Below, in pieces: positions 48,534 through 58,452 of a stretch of 64,000 bases of DNA (positions are counted from its first letter, which is position 1; each line of letters opens with the position of its first letter). The notes beneath the pieces are model-generated. The model was given only the letters and a program-made list of their open reading frames with translations. It did no database searches and was not told where the DNA came from. Origin of the DNA: Hypholoma sublateritium FD-334 SS-4 (Eukaryota; Basidiomycota; Agaricomycetes; Agaricales; Strophariaceae); contig KN817661.1 of the NCBI GenBank assembly GCA_000827495.1, forward strand, positions 1 to 64,000, in the 5' to 3' direction. A program made the position numbers and the translations under genes.

Positions 48534-49554
48534 GCCCTCGATAAAGCGAAAGAGGAGACAACAAGGCTGTGCATATATTACTAAGTAGGGTGTGCACAAC
48601 ATGGTCAAGTCTGGTAATTTTAAGTGAAAGGCGGTGGAAAGATGTGTTGAAGCTGTGCCACGGGCCTTTAATTTCTCGTCTGAGTTTGAACTTCGCGGAG
48701 ATCGCCACGCGGCATGGATACATAATGCGTCGCCTCTCCGGAACCTACGCACAGCGCACAGTGCGCGCCAACGAGAAGCCCCCGGATACTGCTCCGTAAT
48801 ATGTGGAGCCGCGTGCAGTGGCGGTGAGCACCGGTATCATCTGCCGCGTCTTGTCGCTTTTCCTCCCGCGCAAGAAGCCCGGGGTCCAATCTCGCGCTCG
48901 TCTATGCGGCGCGACGCGCGTCGTGAGCCTCCTCTTTGTGCGCGAGTTTCGACTTGATAACACCGTAATCGAATTTGGCACGTTGGCCCGTCGCCTTTCT
49001 CGTGCGGCGAGTTCGTCCAACTTCGAAACGGAGTTCAGCAGCGAGATACACCCTGCACCGCAGGCGCTTAGCAAGCAGTTGATGCTACCTGTGGTATGGG
49101 TGCACGCTGCCGCGCAGCGTTGGCGATGTGCGTCACACTCGCGCGCGTACGGTCCACTGTGCGACCGTGGGCGTTGGCAAAGATGCCCGTGCCGAGCGCG
49201 TCCACGCGGACGCGGAACCTCTAGCAAACACCCATCGCGCACTCGTGCACGCGCCTCCCTGGCTATACGCCGTATCCTAAAGCCATTTCTCCACAACACC
49301 CTCGATGTCGTCCTCGTCCTCGTCTCCACGGCAGAACGGGGATTGCTAGTACCCCCGCCGGGCACAGGCGCGCAGGGCGGGGGGGCTCGATGAACATTCG
49401 CATTCTGCCTCAATTACCGTACAGGATCTGCTGCCTTCGCGGTTAAATTCTGCAAGACAGAACATGGCGTCATCGGGAAGCTATAGATATCATACAGGAG
49501 ATTGTATTACAGTATGGTTGGGTTGGTGACCGATTCCACAAGGGTATGCAAGGA
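48534..49554. other. GC-rich intergenic DNA
   Basis: Open frames on both strands (196 codons plus at 48803-49393, 222 codons minus at 48745-49413) overlap each other and have no recognisable domain. The tract resembles the GC-rich debris elsewhere in the window. No gene is supported. Confidence 0.4.
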
Positions 49555-50384
49555 TTATAAGTTCCATTGGATGCAGAAGCGATAAAGCATAGCGGTCAGG
49601 GTCACCATGTCCATCATGGGCTGGTGCGTCTAATAGCCACATTTCATTTAGTATATTACCTCTCTATAAGTTAGTCGACTTACAACTGTACCCAAACCGG
49701 CGGTTCGGATGAAGTGGAGCTCGCCATATACGTCGCCAATCTGGTAACGCTTTTGCCGAGTTGGGCGGAAAAATGCGATGTTCACACCATTGGGATTGAG
49801 CAGCTGCGAACATATCAGATATCGAAGAGCACAACTCAATCGAGAGCACTTACCATAATATCGGCACTAATCGTGCTGGGGCGCCAACGGTACTGGAGAC
49901 CATCAGGACCTGTGAAACTGCGCGCGTTCTAGAACGACCAGACGTCAGAACGTTCAGCCTTACACAAGTTGCGAGGGGGGTGCGAACATATATGGCGGGA
50001 TCCGGGCGCACTAAATCTGACATCCGAAGTGCTTGCTGTGTAATTTGACAGAGGGTGAGTGAGGTAGCTGTGGCCAATAGAAAAAATCGCCAACCTTGCC
50101 CAACATAACGCGACCGAGACCACCATTGGGGCCCCACTCTAACTTCGCGATGCGGTCCTCTTTATTAGGCCGGAGAGTGCGCCACATAGTGGTGAGGCTT
50201 TGCCCGTTGTGAGCGACCGTAGTCTGCAAAGGAGAGATGAATTTCACAATCACCAAGGGATGTGTCACATTATAGGTTTAAAACCGACCTGGAATCTATA
50301 TACGACACCCCACGAGTTAAACAGAGCACTTTCCCGGCTATCTTGGTTGGTCCAAGAGAGTACATCGTTAGAAGTAGTACCCAT
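49555..50384 (-). other. DUF6593 part; alternative stand-alone gene
   Basis: An ATG at 50384-50382 inside exon 13 could start a separate protein covering only the DUF6593 domain (exons 50384-50289, 50223-50095, 50035-49988, 49928-49854, 49803-49684 and 49620-49555; 177 residues). This would have the usual length of a DUF6593 protein. Which start is used cannot be told from the sequence. Confidence 0.6.
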
Positions 50385-52853
50385 TTGTGAGGATACAGGG
50401 GATTGGAAATGAAGTGACGCAGAGCGCGTTGAAAGGCTGTCTTTGGTAATCGGACTGTCCAGTAAAAAACCATATTGCGGACCGCTCGAGCTTGAAGACT
50501 AAATATGTAGAGAAAGTATACTGTCAAAATAGCGGGACAGGTAATAGGCAAAGTAAATCTTACGTGGTGGGCCTTTGGCGTTAAAGACACAACATCTTTT
50601 AACAGGTCAACACAAAAATGATCAGAATTTTTTTGCAGGCCCGAACTGTCAAATATTTACCTCCATATTTGCAGATATCATGACTTTTCATTACTCTCTC
50701 AACAATGTGGTCACCGCAAGGTAGTGAATCATCATCCTACGTGCAGATAAACCTGAAGTTAAGTACTTTATTCATTCACTGACAATAATTTACTCCGTAC
50801 CTCAGTCAGAACTGACATCCAATCTGTGTCTTCCGTTATCGCAATTCTGGCTTCGGGATTCTAGATCATCAAATAGAAGATATAGAGCGCAGATCTATAT
50901 TGGGTAGTACATTTCAATACCTCTCTTAGAAGACGTTTGTTAATGGATGCTGATGGGTGAAACGGCTAGCGCAACAAGAACAGCTGGATTGAGAGCGAAT
51001 CAGAAGAAAAATAAAATCGGCACACACCAGTGAGGTAGTAAAATTTGAGCTTGAATCAACATGCTGATTTAGCGCTATTAGACGAAAATCATGAGGACTC
51101 GGCGCTGAGTGAGTTGCTCGTCCTTTGCCCTTTTCCGCCTCAGAACTGGAACTATATTCTGCGGAACCTTCTGTTTTTATGGTACCAAACTTTGTTGCCT
51201 CCAATCTTGCCCAAACGTCATCTGGAAGTAAATGATTTATCGTCCGAATAAACAAACATTGGTTAGTAAAGGTGACATCCGGAGGATCGCTAGCACAGCG
51301 CAGGTCTGCGATTTGCCGGGCACTGGGTCCTGTTCTGCCCTCGGCCATTCCAGAATACTCCCACTTGTAGTTGCGGCCAGACTGCTCGGATGGCTTGAAA
51401 TCAAGCCGAATTGATGTTGCGGCCTTGGAGGAGCGCGAAAATGTACAAATCCCCCATGCTTTGGCCTTATCCCATCCCATGACCAGGCGCAAGTCGCCGT
51501 TTTTGGCTTCTCGACCGCGCGGGCCGTTAGTGTAGCAATACCAGCTCTCTACATTAGCCGCAAGATACTCGTTAAAGCTCCTGGTATTGAGTAATTTGCT
51601 GGAATCTGATCCTTTCGGAAGAGTTAAAATTGCGCCTTCTGAATCTGTGGTATCAAACGTCAAGCCACTGCATGCACAGCGTGAATATATATGCTGCGTA
51701 ATTACGAGAGTAATGCAAGCGTACGATGAGCGCCCCTGGCCATCTCGTTGTCTCTTTTCCACCGTTTCACTAGCAAGATAGCTATCTTCACCGAATTGCT
51801 CTCGCTTCTCGACATCATCAAGACTGAGGGGCGGATTGAGGGGAGAAAACATTTCCGGGACTCGACCAGCATGAACAGGGTCGTCTGGCGGTAGCAGGAT
51901 GTTGAACAAAAAATCAAAGCTTCCGTCCTCCGTGATAAGGCCCACGTCCCCAATGCTGATCCCGATTCTACGATACCCGATAGGTAGATTCCAGTTCGGA
52001 TCTGGTTGCCACAGCGGACTTCCACGCCCTTTCACAGCGAGGTGTCGGTAGTATATGTCACAGCTCCGCTGAATTGGCAGCGGCGGAAGCTTTGGGTTTA
52101 TAAAGATTAGCAATAGTGCAGTATAGTTAGTCATGCAAAAATAAATACCATCACATTATCTTTTATTTTCATCGAAGATTGAGGTCAGAATGTTTCCAAA
52201 TTTCGATAACAATTGAAGAATACCATTTACAGATTGCTTACTGTCAATGATGTGCTCCTCGACTTCTTGAACTGAGTGAAGTGCGGTACCTGCGCCGGGC
52301 TGAGAATGGGAGCAAAGTGAGAAAATGTGAATGTCATTCAGTGCACGCATATAACATACTGAGGGCTCGGGCCCAACATTATTTTTGCCTGAAATGACAT
52401 CAGTTGAGACCTAGGATCTATAAGAATATTGTACGTACGACCTAAGTCAAAATTCAGATTGAAGTTCACGCCGCTATAGCTTTGGACGCAACTTCCCTCG
52501 ACAGATACTCCGGATGCATTTGAAAATAGGGTCGACGTGGACTGGGGAGGGATATCTGGTGCTCTTATGAAGTAGAGAATTGAAATAAACTGAGCCTGCC
52601 TGTAAGCACTCGAGTATAATGCATACCGAATGACAGGTAATACATCCTGAGGAGGTTGAATTGTGCCCCTTCCACGAGGATTGGAGGGCCGAGTTACCAC
52701 CCCTCTATCTCGACCTACACCCCGAGCTCTTGCATTATTGAAGGGACCGCCTCGTGAACTGTCAGGGTGCTGAGATATCTGAGACATGTATTTAAACCAT
52801 CAACGCTGGCTAAAACATACCGATTGCTGGCGTGGTCCGGATGGCACTGGCAT
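49555..52853 (-). CDS. Fusion: the same N-terminal module plus a DUF6593 domain
   Basis: Eighteen exons join in phase to 753 residues, from 52853-52821 down to 49620-49555. Exons 1-12 (about 538 residues) are a paralogue of the module in the gene at 43985-47461. They have the same exon order and phases and several identical exon lengths (29, 11, 45, 60, 76 and 32 nt), including the 11-nt micro-exon (52149-52159). Exon 13 (50498-50289) starts SSSSSGPQYGFLLDS, aligned with ASSSPKNGFLLED of the paralogue, then diverges and enters a DUF6593 domain: ALFNSWGVVYRFQ, ATTMWRTLRP-like WRTLRPNKEDRIAKLEW, ARSFTGPDGLQYRWRPS and the C-terminal MVTLTAMLYRFCIQWNL. DUF6593 is a basidiomycete family of unknown function. 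Alternatively the last part is a separate gene starting at 50384. Confidence 0.65.
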
Positions 52854-54054
52854 ATTGCAAGCTATCTTGATTGGAATCAAGGCAGCCGCATGATGTAAGG
52901 ATCGGGTGGCGGTATAAGTTAATACATGCTACGCACCTGCTGGTTACTTTGAGCTTGATTCTGAGAGCGGAGTACGAGCAGCAGACCCAGAGAAGACCGT
53001 TTGTATTGCCGATTCGATGAGGACTGAAGGAATGATGAGGAGAAGATAACCACACGGCTTTTGAAGGGCTATGTATAGGTATGTAGGCTGTGCACGACAC
53101 GCGCCGCGAGTATATGAATGGGCTGCCAGTGATCATCGCGCCCCATGCTCGAAAAAGTGTCCTTCCCTGATAATGGTACTACTTATTTTGGACAGTTTTC
53201 AGCAGACGCGCTTCTGGAAAGATGCTAGAGATAATCGTAGACGACTGCAAATCCCACAACTCTGCGGGTCGCTGGTGAGCGGAAGGAACAGGGATTTGTG
53301 GCAATTGCGCTGTCCCTGGGAAATTGAATGTAGTGATGAACTCTGATGGTGGCTGTGCTGCTTACTTCTCGGTGACGCTCACGCTTTCCCCGCCGAGTGA
53401 CTCCCACAGAAACGCGTTCATGACGAGCTACACCATGCGTCCGCCGTCTGTCCCTCTGCATGCTGGTAGATCACTCTGTCGTACAATCGCGCGTCCGCTG
53501 ATGTTCCACCCACTTTGGATACCATGCCGAGGTTGTTGCCCATGATAGCCCATGATATACGTGTATGTGATGTCCCGTCCTATGATCCCGTCCCGCCGTC
53601 GACGTGCTCCTCCTTGCAATCACATTACTCATGCGGTCCCCATGCACGCCGATATCTGCGCGTGCCGGCGCGCAGTGTATGGGACGATTTCAAAAGGCGT
53701 GGCTCCGTCGCTGCGCGCGCACTGACACAGCGGGCCAGAAGACCGTGTTTACAACTGAAGGCGACGCAATTCTTGGACGGGACGCCGCGCAGATACCCAC
53801 GCCCCTCCGGCACCCCCCCACGCGAGACGCCCACAGCGTCATGTGCCGCGGACGAACGCTGTGCTTCAAGTTGGGATAACATTACGGCGACCGCACAGGG
53901 CTCCAGGAGGCCTACGGACGCTGCTCTCCATGGTTTGCATATTGGGGCTTATATATATGCGTGTATTACATATGCTAATATTCGCGCTGGCCTATCGCGA
54001 AATGTCCCAAATTGCAGGAACGAAGCCTCGGCCTCTGCACACATCTGCGACGAT
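52854..54054. other. Intergenic, partly GC-rich
   Basis: The first 200 bp upstream of the fusion gene probably contain its promoter. From about 53330 the DNA is GC-rich with overlapping open frames (256 codons plus at 53515-54285) that match no family and overlap the lectin-like gene on the other strand. Confidence 0.4.
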
Positions 54055-54747
54055 TCACACCGCGACGAGGTCGAATTGCTGGATATGGACGCCAAATGGC
54101 TGCAGCTGCAGCTGGAGACAAGTACGCCCAAGCCAAGTACGCCCAAGCCAATTATTATCATCCATGTTGATACGCGCACGAGCAGCACATACCGGACCTG
54201 GGCTTGCGCCCTCGAATGCGGTGATAACATTCCCCGTTATGGTGTCCATGATCCTGCCATGCCGCATCAGTCAACGGCTCATTGATGAGGCATATTGTGC
54301 CACCCGATATAAGCACACACTTAAAAAGATCGGTCCCGGGCACCGACAGGAGGTCCCAAACGACGGCGGAGTCAGTGCGAATAACCAGCGACTGTGCATT
54401 CGTCGGCGCGACCGTCGTCGGGAACGCCAGAATGGCCGATCCCGACTCCGCGTTGGCGATCGTGAACGTGCTCGGGGGTGCGGACAGCGTGAACACCCAC
54501 TTGCGGATGACATTAGCACGCGGGCTCGTATATTCCGCGGCGATATATCGCAGACACCCACCTCCTCATTCCCGGTGCCGCTGCACGGGAAATAGATGAC
54601 CGGGGTGAAGTCGTTGGTGTCTGCGCCCCGAAGATTCAAGCACGACCCGTTGGACTGGATGGTGAATGCGCCGGTAGCAAGAGCTCCCAAAGCAATCCTG
54701 GATGCGAGGCTTGTCTTGCCCGCGGTTGCGGCGAGTGAAGTGAGCAT
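54055..54747 (-). CDS. Small ricin-B-type (beta-trefoil) lectin-like protein
   Basis: Three exons (54747-54562, 54499-54321, 54253-54055) join in phase to 187 residues. Beta-trefoil repeat features are visible: GAFTIQSNGSCLNLRGADTN, GNEEWVFTLSAPPSTFTIAN, VWDLLSVPG and IMDTITGNVITAFEG. The sequence lacks a clear signal peptide. The last part (LGRTWLGRTC) contains a recent direct duplication of about 15 bp (54121-54150), and the C-terminus does not look like a finished trefoil. The gene may therefore be truncated, or an extra exon was missed. Such fungal proteins bind carbohydrates; no enzymatic toxin domain is present. Confidence 0.55.
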
Positions 54748-55465
54748 CGTGCAGTAGGCTAGCGAGTAGCGGATGCGACATGTGAAGGGCTTGTTGGTCG
54801 GCTCCTTATATGAAGACAGTACGTCTTTAATTTGACACACTGTGTGGGGACCACAGAAATAGCCGCCCTGTGTGCCTGGGATGGAGGAAACTTGGGAACT
54901 GAATCCCAAGAAAGGACCACACCGGTCTAGAGGCTCCCAATAAGTGCTTGATATGTTCAATATTTTAGGACCTCTGGCCGCCGCTGCGCACCTGTCGCTG
55001 GTTGAAGGCTTTGACTTGGGAAAGGAGTGTTCAATTTATCCATTTGAGTCACAAGGGAACTGTCGGCCGGGACAGACCCTCTGAAGAAGAAGATATAGAC
55101 ATTGTCTAGAACATTGTTTCTGAATGGTGTAAAAATCTGCAGTATGTATTCTCAGCAGTTTTGAAGTATCCTTTCCTTCCTCCTTCGTGCGGTTCGAGAG
55201 GTTGGAATGGCAGATAGAAAAGAATCTGAATAAGCACTATTGCCTGTTTCCTATTGACTGTGCCATACGGCCTTCAACTACTAGGGAGGATCATGTCATC
55301 GAGAGAATGCAGTGAGAAAAGCTGGATATTTCATCTCTATACATACGCGTGCAACTATAAGGAAACTCACATACGTAGCAAGCGGCCTAAAAGCAGATGA
55401 CACTCCTTTGTTTAAAATATACGTTCGCCTAATATAATCAAGAGAAATCATTGAGAGTTGTTGCT
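54748..55465. other. Intergenic, no gene recognised
   Basis: About 720 bp separate the lectin-like gene from the F-box gene. An upstream extension of the lectin frame to 54960 exists but adds no recognisable sequence. Otherwise nothing is seen. Confidence 0.4.
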
Positions 55466-57274
55466 TCAAGAAAGATAGGTCATGTCATCGACAACTCCGG
55501 ATGGCCACCAATCGTCAACTGGTGAAGTAACGCGGACAATTCCCCGGTCCAAATTTTGACAGTAAGGGATGGTCTCCTTGAAAGAGATGTCGTGTCGGAT
55601 GTTTCCTACTACTTCCATAGACTGGATCTCCTTGATGAGCGGTTCGTCGACGGGATCATATTTTACATTTACTACCACGGCTTTCCAGCGGCTCAGGCCT
55701 AGGATCGTACCATCCTTGCGCACGAGGAAGTTGTGCAATGTAGGTAGAGACACTTCTAACGTCGGTTCGTATCTAAAATATTGTAGGTGTGGACAGAGGC
55801 ATTGCGCGGGGTCGCTCTGAACAAATGCGCTGAGAAAAGCATTGTTTTCAGGCTTGTCTTTTGGAACGTCGGGGAGGTAGCCAACAAGTGTGATGTATAG
55901 GATGCGAAGGGAGGGACAGTGGCTGAGGTACTCGACTAAGATGTTGAGCGAGCTAGGTCGTGACATGGACAGTTCCCGAATGTTTGTTGATCGCTTCAAA
56001 CACGCAATCAGAGCAGGGGATCTTAAACCGCTGTCAAGATTGGTATTATAGCTAATGATCTCCAGAGATGGTGCGACTATTGACGCAAATATTCCTATAT
56101 TTGCATCGGGGTGGGGCGTACTGAACTCAGCGACAACCAATGACGTGAGGCGCGGAAGTGATATGGTGTCCGAAGAAGGTAGCCAGTAATATCCTATCAA
56201 CACTATGTCGAGTCTGACAAGACCAACAGCTTGGCGGAGTACGCGAGCAAGGTTATCCATAATACCGGCGTTAGCAGTGAAGCGAAGATCTGTAAGATTC
56301 GACCAGTTAACTGGGAAAGTAAGCACCGCGTTTCTGCCCAAATAACGAAATCTCTTCAACGCTGGAGACTTCAACATGTCGCTATTTCTCCAAAAGTCAA
56401 TCTCGTCGTCCGAATCGGTCCAAGAGGAAATGGCGAGAGACTCCAGGAGTGGAATATCGAATTGACTCAACGATGAAATCCGGGAAAGAGTTGCCGAACT
56501 GCAAGAGAAGTACACATTTTTCCATCGAAAGCAACAGGCCATGAGAATGTCTATGATTCTAGAAGTGAGCGCATGGGTCCCATCGTGTTCGCTATTTTCA
56601 TTTACAGAAATATGAAGGGGGTGATTGCCCGAGCGCCGAAGCAGCCACTCCTCGACACCTTCAGCCCGTGCAGTCGTAATCGATTGTGCTGTGTCCATTA
56701 CTTCTGGCCGAACAGATATGGTGATTGGAATGTGAATAGCGGCCCATAACTCTGGTGTTGTTAGCGCGATCATGCGCGTGGCTCTGGAGATCTGGGTGAG
56801 GAGGACGGGTGCTTCCGTGTTAGCCATCGTGGGGTTCCATCGTGTTTCCAGGCATGCGACAAAGATCGCACGCACGACGTCCTCGGGGAGCTGCCGGAAG
56901 GGAGAAAGGGCCCGGCGGAAAGGTGCGGAGGCTTCGAGAAGCGCCGCCTTCTCCTTGTTCAAACTACGTAGTTGTGCCTCTAGCGTGGATATCCTCTCAG
57001 TGATTGCGTTCAGTTTCTCGTCGCACTCGGCCAGCGTCTCCTTCAGTCTGGCACGCTCGTCATCACTCGGGGCTTGGTTGGTTGTTAATAGGTGCACGAG
57101 AGACGCCATGTCGCGAGAATGGGTGGCTAGATCTGAGAGCGTAACCGCGTAGCTGCAGCAAGTTGAGGCAAGCAAACTTGAAGACGAATGGTTGAGTGCA
57201 GTGCGCAATCTAGGTAGCGCCTGAGGGTCCAAAAAGGTGGGCAAAGAAAACACAGTCGAATAAGTAGTTAACAT
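55466..57274 (-). CDS. F-box-type protein with N-terminal coiled coil
   Basis: A single open frame of 602 codons. A heptad-rich segment (ERARLKETLAECDEKLNAITERISTLEAQL in part) precedes a typical Agaricomycete F-box (SPFRQLPEDVVRAIFVACL) and the usual following block (APVLLTQISRATRMIALTTPELWAAIHIPI in part). The remainder has scattered leucine-rich segments (LPRLTSLVVAEF, CPSLRILYITLVG). The likely role is substrate recognition in an SCF ubiquitin ligase. A shorter start at 57109 (MASLVHLLTTNQ) gives 547 residues and is closer to the usual layout of the family. The family is expanded in these fungi and targets are unknown. Confidence 0.85.
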   Translation of the reverse strand: MLTTYSTVFSLPTFLDPQALPRLRTALNHSSSSLLASTCCSYAVTLSDLATHSRDMASLVHLLTTNQAPSDDERARLKETLAECDEKLNAITERISTLEAQLRSLNKEKAALLEASAPFRRALSPFRQLPEDVVRAIFVACLETRWNPTMANTEAPVLLTQISRATRMIALTTPELWAAIHIPITISVRPEVMDTAQSITTARAEGVEEWLLRRSGNHPLHISVNENSEHDGTHALTSRIIDILMACCFRWKNVYFSCSSATLSRISSLSQFDIPLLESLAISSWTDSDDEIDFWRNSDMLKSPALKRFRYLGRNAVLTFPVNWSNLTDLRFTANAGIMDNLARVLRQAVGLVRLDIVLIGYYWLPSSDTISLPRLTSLVVAEFSTPHPDANIGIFASIVAPSLEIISYNTNLDSGLRSPALIACLKRSTNIRELSMSRPSSLNILVEYLSHCPSLRILYITLVGYLPDVPKDKPENNAFLSAFVQSDPAQCLCPHLQYFRYEPTLEVSLPTLHNFLVRKDGTILGLSRWKAVVVNVKYDPVDEPLIKEIQSMEVVGNIRHDISFKETIPYCQNLDRGIVRVTSPVDDWWPSGVVDDMTYLS

Positions 57275-57317
57275 CCAACAAAATAAAACAGAAACAAAGA
57301 AAACAGCCGGGTGAGGT

Positions 57318-57448
57318 CACCTGGTAGTACCACAGTATTGCATTACCTACTCTAACCAGAGGAAAAAAATTGTGCATCAACTGCTGTAGTTATAGTAGGG
57401 TGTTTGGTAGGTAGGCCCCCACCTGGTAGTACCACAGTATTGCATTAC
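57318..57448. repeat. Exact 29-bp direct repeat upstream of the F-box gene
   Basis: The word beginning CACCTGGTAGTACCACAGTA and ending GCATTAC occurs identically at 57318-57346 and 57420-57448, 73 bp apart. The first copy lies 44 bp upstream of the longer start codon. It could be a duplicated control site or the footprint of an excised element. Confidence 0.7.
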
Positions 57449-58452
57449 TATTGCATAACCAGCGTGATGCACGATTTTCGGGCTGCAATATTGCCGAATC
57501 CCGGCTTCATCATTCCCAGGGCGGCCTTTCCTTTCCTGGACATGATGCGCCCATATGTTGCAGCTCGCTATAGGATCTATTTTTGCATACCAACTGGGCT
57601 GCTCGCTGCTGCCCGGTTCAAAAAAACTATAAATATCGCATTCGGCTCATGACGCGCGGGTGCCGCATCACCGTGTCCGAGTCTACACCCGACCGCCGCT
57701 ATGCGCGCACCCGCTATGCGCGCACCATCGCGTCCCGACCAGCAATGAATATTGAATATTGAATCCCTGCACATGCGCCCCATCTCACCTTGCCTTGTTT
57801 GTGCACTGAATGCGGCAAGGCCTGTATTACATCTTGCTTATATCCATGCCGGCACAAGAGCAACCGCCGGGGGCCGCCATGTTTTTTCCGCGGTTTGTAA
57901 CATAGCCTGCATGCCGCTAAGTTGGCCTGGTGTATCTTACCACGGGGGGGGGGGGGGTGTATCTCTCTCTGCTACCCGTGTTCCGCATGGCCTTCGAAAT
58001 TCACGGACTTCGAAGTTGAAACTGTGGTACGTGGTGACGTGGATTGCGTAGCCACTTTAGCGCCGTGTACTTAGTGCCATGTCATCTCACTCAGCTTCGT
58101 TCCACGTGGAATTTGCAGCTGAAACGAGCACTTATGCATTAGTTATGCAACACCAATATCAGGCACCAGTCTTCGTGAGCCTTGAACACTCAAAGATAGT
58201 ACATATACAACAAATACATTTTGGGGGGAAAATGCCAACAAATTACACAGTCCAAGAAAGCATACAACATATATATGTATTATAATATAACGAGAGGAAT
58301 AACATTTGAAGAAAAAACATTCGACGAACGCGCAAAAAGAATTACAAGAAAATGTCGAAGATATAATCGCAAATATACACGTACAAAATTGGGGCGAGAT
58401 AGCGGAACGATACAAAAGATTTAGACACGACCACTGAGAAAAACAAGAAATA
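57449..58452. other. Intergenic, no gene recognised
   Basis: About 1 kb with a run of 14 or more G near 57943-57957, a place where assembly errors are likely. A tandem TATGCGCGCACC duplication lies near 57700-57728. The rest is AT-rich DNA without a supported gene. Confidence 0.4.

Noticed and set aside
48745..49413. Two opposing frames of about 200 codons.
   Set aside because: Mutually overlapping, no recognised domain, GC-rich debris.
54055..54747. A ribosome-inactivating toxin, because of the ricin-B-like fold.
   Set aside because: Only the carbohydrate-binding trefoil is present; there is no enzymatic domain.
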